19,861 bases of DNA from an uncultured Oscillibacter sp. GTDB taxonomy: Bacteria > Bacillota_A > Clostridia > Oscillospirales > Oscillospiraceae. This document shows positions 15,455 to 19,861 of this stretch, in pieces (the first letter of the stretch is position 1; each line of letters starts with the position of its first letter). The notes under the pieces were generated by a model that was not told where the DNA came from, searched no databases, and saw only the letters and a list, made by a program, of their open reading frames with translations. The translations under genes and the position numbers were made by a program. The DNA lies in assembly GCA_948902155.1 (NCBI GenBank), contig CAQVQZ010000016.1, positions 1 to 19,861 of the forward strand, written 5' to 3'.

Positions 15455-16648
15455 TCAGCGCGTGGCCAGGTATTTCAGGGCCACGCAGAGCAGGGTGCGG
15501 ATGGCGTAGGGCATGGCCTCCTCCAGCAGGATGCACTTGGGGCTGTGGAGGGGATACACCTGGCCGCCGCCGTGCCCGGCGCAGATCATGAACTCCGCCG
15601 CAGGCACGCCGCCCACGACGTTGTACACGGCAAAGTCCTCGCTGAAGCTCATGGGGCGCTCCAGCTCGATGATGGAATCCGGGCCCAGCTCCTCGGACAC
15701 GGCCTCCCGGGCCAGATTTACCAGGGCCGCGTCGTTCACCAGGGCGGGGTAGCCGTCCCGGTAGTCGTCCTCGACCTTGCAGCCGGAAATGGCCTCGATG
15801 CCCCGGCCGATGTCCATCATCTGCTCCCGGATCTGGTGGCGGACCTCCTCGTTATAGGCCCGGTTCACGCCGGTGAAGGTGATCTTCTCCGGGATGACGT
15901 TGGGAGCCGCGCCGCCGTGGATGCCGCCGACGGTGACGATGCCCGTCTCCAGGGGGTCCACCCGGCGGGCCACGATCTGCTGCATCATGGTGATCATCTG
16001 GCACGCGGCCAGCAGGGGGTCGTTGGTGAGGTGGGGGGTGGAGCCGTGGCCGCCCCGGCCCGTGATGGTCACGTCGAAAATGTCCACGGAGGTACACATG
16101 CCGCCGGAGCGCATGCAGACCTTGCCCACTTCCTTCTCGTCGGGCAGCATGTGGATGGCATAAATGGCGTCCACATGGGGGTTCTCCAGCGCGCCCGCCG
16201 CCACGATCTCCTTCGCGCCGCCGGGCTGCACGTCCTCGGCGTGCTGGAAGATCAGCTTCACGGAGCCCTTGAACTCGTCCCGCATGCCGCACAGCACCTT
16301 CGCCACGCCCAGCAGGCAGGCGGTGTGCATGTCGTGGCCGCAGGCGTGCATGACGTTGGGGGTCTCGCTGGCGAAGGGGAGGCCCGTCTCCTCGGGCATG
16401 GGCAGGGCGTCCATATCCGCCCGGAGGGCCACGCACCGGCCCTCGCCCGCCCGGCCCTTGATCAGGGCCACCACGGAGGTGGCCGCAGGGGTCAGGACCT
16501 CGTCCGCGCCGTATTCCTTCAGCTTTTTCTGGACCAGGGCGGAGGTCCGCTCCTCTTTCCAGCCGGTCTCGGGATGGCGGTGGATGTCCCGCCGGATCTC
16601 CGTAATTTCCTCGATGCAGGCCGCAACGGCGGCTTCCAGTCTGCTCAT
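15455..16648 (-). CDS. M20-family amidohydrolase, first gene of the cluster
   Basis: The 397-residue product has HACGHDMH (Cys103, His105), His166 in AIHMLPD, and PLHSPKC near the C-terminus. At the position of the usual Glu-Glu pair it reads FQHAED (Glu138, Asp139), so the catalytic Glu is kept but the metal-ligand Glu is Asp. It is the most divergent of the four hydrolases here (DIHRHPETGW instead of RRWFHxHPE). The start at 16648 (MSRLEAAVAAC) has GGGAGG upstream; the open frame to 16843 runs through the promoter and is rejected. It lies 110 bp before the transporter gene, with a GCCGGAAA/TTTCCGGC stem between them. Metal-dependent amide hydrolase, substrate unknown. Confidence 0.9.
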   Translation of the reverse strand: MSRLEAAVAACIEEITEIRRDIHRHPETGWKEERTSALVQKKLKEYGADEVLTPAATSVVALIKGRAGEGRCVALRADMDALPMPEETGLPFASETPNVMHACGHDMHTACLLGVAKVLCGMRDEFKGSVKLIFQHAEDVQPGGAKEIVAAGALENPHVDAIYAIHMLPDEKEVGKVCMRSGGMCTSVDIFDVTITGRGGHGSTPHLTNDPLLAACQMITMMQQIVARRVDPLETGIVTVGGIHGGAAPNVIPEKITFTGVNRAYNEEVRHQIREQMMDIGRGIEAISGCKVEDDYRDGYPALVNDAALVNLAREAVSEELGPDSIIELERPMSFSEDFAVYNVVGGVPAAEFMICAGHGGGQVYPLHSPKCILLEEAMPYAIRTLLCVALKYLATR

Positions 16649-16793
16649 GGCTCGTTCCTCCCAGCTTCTTCCGTTTTTTCCATAAAAACCCGCTTGAATG
16701 GGCCTGTAAAGGTCTTTTTCGGCTTGTTTTTCCGGGAAAAAGGACACTTCTATATTAGCGAAATTCTCGAAAACGAAATTTTGGATGTCTGAT

Positions 16794-16821
16794 ATTATAT
16801 CATATTTCGCCGCAGATACAA
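16794..16821 (-). promoter_or_regulatory. Promoter of the amidohydrolase-transporter cluster
   Basis: On the minus strand TTGTAT (16821-16816), a 16-bp spacer and a perfect TATAAT (16799-16794) lie about 145 bp upstream of the first ATG, leaving an untranslated leader of roughly 135 bases. Confidence 0.75.
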
Positions 16822-16882
16822 GCTTTTTTTCAAGACAAGGCAAAACATTCCTCCATTTTTCTCCACGGTTCCTGATTTCGCA

Positions 16883-16911
16883 TTGCTTTTCCCGCCGGAA
16901 ACGTGTAAACT
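16883..16911 (+). promoter_or_regulatory. lspA-rluD promoter
   Basis: TTGCTT (16883-16888), a 17-bp spacer and TAAACT (16906-16911), divergent from the amidohydrolase promoter and 33 bp upstream of the lspA ATG. Confidence 0.6.
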
Positions 16912-16944
16912 GTCAGGAAGCAACTATGCAAAGGAGTATGCGTT

Positions 16945-17454
16945 ATGCTCGCTACTGTCCTATCCGCCCTGCTGGGGCTGGCCCTGCTGGGGCTGGACCA
17001 GGGGGTCAAGCGCTACGTCTCCGCCACCCTCCCCCTGGGCCAGACCCGCCCCCTCCTGCCGGGCGTGGTGGAGCTGCGGACCGTCCACAACTACGGCGCG
17101 GCCTGGTCCAGCTTCTCCGGGATGCGCTGGCTGCTGGTGGCCGCCACCAGCTGCATCGTGCTGGTCATCCTGACGCTGCTGGTCCGGAAGGCCGTCCGGC
17201 ATCCCCTGGGGGTGCTGGCGGGGTGCCTCATCGTCTCCGGCGGGCTGGGGAACATCTGGGACCGGGTCCGGCTGGGGTACGTGGTGGACATGTTCAACTT
17301 CCAGTTTATCGACTACCCGGTGTTCAACGTGGCCGACATGTGCATCGTCTGCGGCTGCGTGCTGGGGCTGATCTACTACCAGTGGTTCTACGAGAAGTAC
17401 GACAAGAAGGAGAAAGCCCATGGAAACGAAGACGCTCCGTCCGGCGGAGACTGA
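16945..17454 (+). CDS. lspA: Lipoprotein signal peptidase (signal peptidase II)
   Basis: The 169-residue membrane protein cleaves the signal peptide of diacylglyceryl-modified prolipoproteins at the outer face of the cytoplasmic membrane. The family blocks are present: LDQGVKRYV (Asp18), HNYGAAWSSF (49-57), GGLGNIWDRVRLGYVVDMF with catalytic Asp115, and FNVADMCI with catalytic Asp131. Four membrane segments are expected (about 3-17, 62-80, 87-104 and 132-148); the C-terminal tail is polar. The ATG at 16945 has AAAGGAG eight bases upstream. The 3' end overlaps rluD by 35 bases in another frame, a common lspA-rluD arrangement in Firmicutes. Confidence 0.96.
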   Translation: MLATVLSALLGLALLGLDQGVKRYVSATLPLGQTRPLLPGVVELRTVHNYGAAWSSFSGMRWLLVAATSCIVLVILTLLVRKAVRHPLGVLAGCLIVSGGLGNIWDRVRLGYVVDMFNFQFIDYPVFNVADMCIVCGCVLGLIYYQWFYEKYDKKEKAHGNEDAPSGGD

Positions 17455-18337
17455 CGCCGGGGTCCGGGTGGACGCCTGGCTGGCGGGGGAACTGGAGGGG
17501 TTCACCCGCTCCGCCGTCCAGCGGCTGCTGGAGGAGGGCCGGGTCCTGGTGGACGGGCGGGCTCTGGCGAAGAACTACCGGCTCGGGGGGCGGGAGGTTC
17601 TGACCGTTGAGCTTCCGGAGCCGGAGCCCATGGACGCCCTGCCTCAGAATATTCCGCTGGACGTGGTTTATGAGGACGGAGACGTTATCGTGGTCAACAA
17701 GCCCAAGGGGCTGGTGGTCCACCCCGCGCCGGGGCACCCCGACGGCACCCTGGTCAACGCCCTGCTGTTCCACTGCGGGGGGAGCCTTTCCGGCGTGGGC
17801 GGGACCCTGCGGCCCGGCATCGTCCACCGGATCGACCGGGATACCTCAGGGCTGATCATCGCCGCCAAGAACGATTTCGCCCACCAGGCCCTGGCCGCTC
17901 AGCTCCAGGACCACAGTCTGGCCCGGACCTACGAGTGCGTGGCCGTGGGGGGCTTCCGGGAGGACGCGGGGACCGTGGACGCGCCCATCGGGCGGCATCC
18001 CGCGGAGCGGAAGAAGATGGCCGTGGTTCCCGGCGGACGGCCCGCCGTCACCCACTGGGAGGTATTGGAGCGGTTTTCCGGGCACACGCATCTGCGCTGC
18101 CGGCTGGAGACCGGGCGGACCCATCAGATTCGGGTGCATCTGGCCTATCTGGGGCGGCCTATTTTGGGAGATACGGTGTATGGGGCCAAGAAAGCAGTTC
18201 CCGGCTTGCAGGGGCAGTGCCTCCACGCCGTGGGGCTGCGGTTCAGGCACCCCCGGACGGGGGAGGCGGTGGAGCTGAGCTGTCCCCTGCCGGAGGAGTT
18301 CCGGGCCGTGCTGGCGCGGCTGGCGGGGAGGGGGTAA
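17420..18337 (+). CDS. rluD: RluA/RluD-family 23S rRNA pseudouridine synthase
   Basis: The 305-residue enzyme isomerises uridine to pseudouridine in RNA. An N-terminal S4 RNA-binding domain (about 13-60, with RVDAWLAGEL and SAVQRLLEEGRVLVDG) is followed by the synthase domain (about 80-290) with the catalytic motif HRIDRDTSG (136-144, Asp139), then LETGRTHQIRVHLAYLGRPI and YGAKK. This order is diagnostic of the RluA/RluC/RluD family; the precise uridine targets cannot be told from sequence alone. The ATG at 17420 lies within lspA and has AAGGAG nine bases upstream, so the two genes form one translationally linked unit. Confidence 0.93.
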   Translation: METKTLRPAETDAGVRVDAWLAGELEGFTRSAVQRLLEEGRVLVDGRALAKNYRLGGREVLTVELPEPEPMDALPQNIPLDVVYEDGDVIVVNKPKGLVVHPAPGHPDGTLVNALLFHCGGSLSGVGGTLRPGIVHRIDRDTSGLIIAAKNDFAHQALAAQLQDHSLARTYECVAVGGFREDAGTVDAPIGRHPAERKKMAVVPGGRPAVTHWEVLERFSGHTHLRCRLETGRTHQIRVHLAYLGRPILGDTVYGAKKAVPGLQGQCLHAVGLRFRHPRTGEAVELSCPLPEEFRAVLARLAGRG

Positions 18338-18369
18338 AGGTAGCGTTGGAGGCTGAAAAAACGCCCAAA

Positions 18370-18393
18370 CCGGACTTGCTCTCCGGCATTTTT
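18370..18393 (+). terminator. Weak terminator candidate after rluD
   Basis: CCGGA, a 7-base loop, TCCGG, then CATTTTT, 33 bases after the rluD stop codon. The stem is only five base pairs. Confidence 0.4.
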
Positions 18394-18421
18394 ACAATAG
18401 AATTTCGAAAAACCAGCGCAC

Positions 18422-18578
18422 TATAGTCAGCACAGTTGAAAGGAATCCAAAGGATTTTTTTCAGCGAGGCGCTGTAAAGCAGTACCTCAAGCCGCTTATG
18501 CGGTTTACTGTGCCTGACTTCATAGGAAACGCATGCTGAAAAGAAGTTTTACTTCTTTTCAACTGCGTTGACTGTATA
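18422..18578. repeat. Structured 157-bp inverted-repeat element downstream of rluD
   Basis: The ends, TATAGTCAGCACAGTTGAAA (18422-18441) and the reverse of TATACAGTCAACGCAGTTGAAA without its flanks (18557-18578), form an imperfect terminal repeat. Between them lie at least four short hairpins: AATCC-AAA-GGATT with a T run (about 18444-18461), CAGCG-AGG-CGCTG (18462-18474), CCGC-TTAT-GCGG (18492-18503), and a perfect 10-bp GAAAAGAAGT-TTT-ACTTCTTTTC (18538-18560). No ORF fits. A MITE-like or structured-RNA repeat is the best description. Confidence 0.6.
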
Positions 18579-18582
18579 AAAG

Positions 18583-18628
18583 GACCCCGAAGGCCGGACG
18601 GCAAGCCGCCCACCCCTTCGGGGTCTTT
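18583..18628. terminator. Bidirectional terminator
   Basis: GACCCCGAAGG (18583-18593) pairs with CCTTCGGGGTC (18615-18625) around an internal GC-rich loop. TTT follows on the plus strand; on the minus strand CTTTT follows. It can end both the rluD transcript and the gene at 18657. Confidence 0.75.
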
Positions 18629-18656
18629 CATATCCATGGGGCCGGAGAACACCGCG

Positions 18657-19861
18657 TCACCGCTCTCCCCAATACCGGACGCTCCACTGCCACACATCCG
18701 ACTGAAGGGAGAAGATTCTAAGCTCCCCATCCTCTCCCCGGTCAAACCACACCGTTCCGTTTCCGGCGGAAGCCAAATCCCCGCTCCCGTCCAAAACAGG
18801 CTCCGGGTCCGCCCGGAGGTCCGCCGCCAGGGTTCCCCGACCGTTGCCTCCTATTGTCTCGTCGTAGTGCTCCAGAAATTCCTCCGGCGTGTTCACGACC
18901 CACGCGCCGCCGGGGGCCGTCACCTGGGCCGGGTAGGCCAGGAGGTCCGCAATTTCCTCTCGCTCCCCGCCGTCCACCAGGTCCGCCAGATCCAGGACAA
19001 ACGCCCGTCCCTCGTCCAGGGACAGGGACACATAGAGGTCGTCCCCGGTATCCTGGGTGATTTCCCCGCCGCCTACGGCCCGGACGGCGGCTTGGTCCGT
19101 CTGGATGGTAAAGACCCGGATAACGCCGTCCTCCACCAACCCGAACCACACGGCCCCGTCCGCAACAGAGGCAAGGCCGCTGCCGTCGCTGAAAATCTGG
19201 AACTCCGCCGGGGCGGGCTCCCAGGTCATGGCCGTGGACAGCCCCAGCCGGTTCTGCCCAATGACCTCGTCATAGTAGGGCAGAAATTCCTCCGCCGAGT
19301 TCACCGTAAAGGTCCCGGCGCTGACTTCCACCTGAGCGGGGTAGACCAGCAGGTCCGCTACTTCCTCCTTCCGTCCGTCCTCGATGCGCTCCGCCAGCAG
19401 GAGCACGAAATCTTTCGCCACGTCGCTCTGGATGCCCGTCCGGGTGTACAGCGGGTCCTCGGACTCCGACGGCAGCGTCTCCACGGGCTGGTTTTGCAGC
19501 GCCTCCATGTAACGGTCATTGGATTCCAGAATGGCGTCCAGGTCCGGCTCCTTCACCGGGGTCAGAGCGGAGTAGCGGAAGCTGTCCGCCAGCTCCTCCA
19601 GCTCTGCCCAGCCGATGCCCCCGGAGGAGAAGGTGTCGTCTCCCTCCCGTCCCGTCAGCACGTTCACCAGGATAAAGCTGTCCCCCAGGTCCGCCAAAAT
19701 CAGGGAGCGGTTCCGGGCTCCCAGGCCCAGGGTGACCGTGGTCCCGTCCGCCGTCTGGTAGCCCCATTCCTCGAAGTCGCTCAGGTCCCCGATGTTCAGC
19801 GCCACATCGTCAAAGGTCCCCTTGACGGAGCGGCTGAACTGGTACTCAATGGTCCCGTAGC
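18657..19861 (-). CDS. Unrecognised protein with internal tandem duplication (C-terminal part)
   Basis: The frame is open to the right edge of the window, so the N-terminus is missing; 400 residues are visible, ending at TGA 18657-18659. I do not recognise the family. The distal part contains two repeats of about 110 residues (19095-19421 and 18696-19037). Each has the core REExADLLxYPAQV (R/K at the first position), then an EEFLxxYDExIG segment, and ends in a beta-rich stretch with GSGxLAS, G(A/T)VWF and a final (T/L)QSD/QTD. The upstream visible part is beta-rich (TVTLGLGARNRSLILADLGD). The sequence is acidic and has no membrane segment in the visible portion. The YP...EEF...YD pattern recalls modules of secreted or lipid-anchored clostridial proteins, from memory and with low confidence. 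Confidence 0.8.
   Translation of the reverse strand, partial: YGTIEYQFSRSVKGTFDDVALNIGDLSDFEEWGYQTADGTTVTLGLGARNRSLILADLGDSFILVNVLTGREGDDTFSSGGIGWAELEELADSFRYSALTPVKEPDLDAILESNDRYMEALQNQPVETLPSESEDPLYTRTGIQSDVAKDFVLLLAERIEDGRKEEVADLLVYPAQVEVSAGTFTVNSAEEFLPYYDEVIGQNRLGLSTAMTWEPAPAEFQIFSDGSGLASVADGAVWFGLVEDGVIRVFTIQTDQAAVRAVGGGEITQDTGDDLYVSLSLDEGRAFVLDLADLVDGGEREEIADLLAYPAQVTAPGGAWVVNTPEEFLEHYDETIGGNGRGTLAADLRADPEPVLDGSGDLASAGNGTVWFDRGEDGELRIFSLQSDVWQWSVRYWGER

Noticed and set aside
10234..16792. Several 400-500-codon plus-strand frames opposite the amidohydrolase and transporter genes
   Set aside because: They lack SDs and family motifs and lie exactly antisense to well-supported M20 genes, so they are codon-bias shadows.
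16649..16843. 65-codon upstream extension of the first amidohydrolase
   Set aside because: It runs through the -10 box and untranslated leader; a strong SD precedes the ATG at 16648 and family alignment starts there.
18461..18745. 94-codon minus-strand frame near the right end
   Set aside because: It spans a terminator and the structured repeat and overlaps the end of the larger duplicated-domain gene in another frame.

Overview
The window is 19.9 kb of GC-rich bacterial chromosome. A ctsR/mcsA/clpC heat-shock locus, CtsR-type operators, a 2[4Fe-4S] clostridial-type ferredoxin, strong Shine-Dalgarno (SD) sites and a PflX-like radical SAM protein all point to an anaerobic GC-rich Clostridia member. 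The repeat-laden intergenic regions suggest Oscillospiraceae (Oscillibacter/Flavonifractor-like); that placement is inference, since no rRNA gene is present.

Layout, left to right. (1) 1-236: the 3' end of a nucleoside/sugar-type ABC permease, with a terminator. (2) 300-1110: a scrap-yard of mobile DNA: an AT-rich 209-bp element with terminal inverted repeats (TIRs), a 5'-truncated transposase relic, and two inverted copies of a dispersed repeat. (3) 1196-4224, plus strand: mutY, a zinc-ribbon protein, thymidine kinase and a PflX-like radical SAM protein. The mutY promoter predicts a leaderless mRNA. (4) 4225-4740: a C-rich, G-poor trailer, hairpin repeats and a terminator. (5) 4751-4924, minus strand: a ferredoxin. 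(6) 5235-9323, plus strand: the CtsR regulon locus. Two CtsR boxes bracket the ctsR promoter. ctsR is separated from mcsA and clpC by repeats and a 166-bp foldback element. The arginine kinase gene mcsB is absent, and the McsA-like protein has only one of the two usual Cys pairs-of-pairs. (7) 9388-9744, minus strand: a small proline-rich single-pass membrane protein. (8) 10198-16648, minus strand: four M20-family amidohydrolases around one multi-pass transporter, with terminators after the last two hydrolases and a good promoter upstream. (9) 16945-18337, plus strand: overlapping lspA and rluD. (10) 18422-18578: a highly structured repeat. (11) 18657-19861, minus strand: the C-terminal part of an unrecognised protein with an internal tandem duplication.

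How the genes work together. The heat-shock locus looks like a reduced quality-control module: repressor, zinc/UVR adaptor and ClpC unfoldase, with no linked kinase. The amidohydrolase block looks like an uptake-and-hydrolysis pathway for N-acylated amino acids or small peptides; the substrate cannot be read from sequence. The most interesting points are the mcsB-less CtsR locus with its altered McsA and CtsR glycine loop, the unassigned M20/transporter cluster, the predicted leaderless mutY transcript, and several unrelated small inverted-repeat elements.
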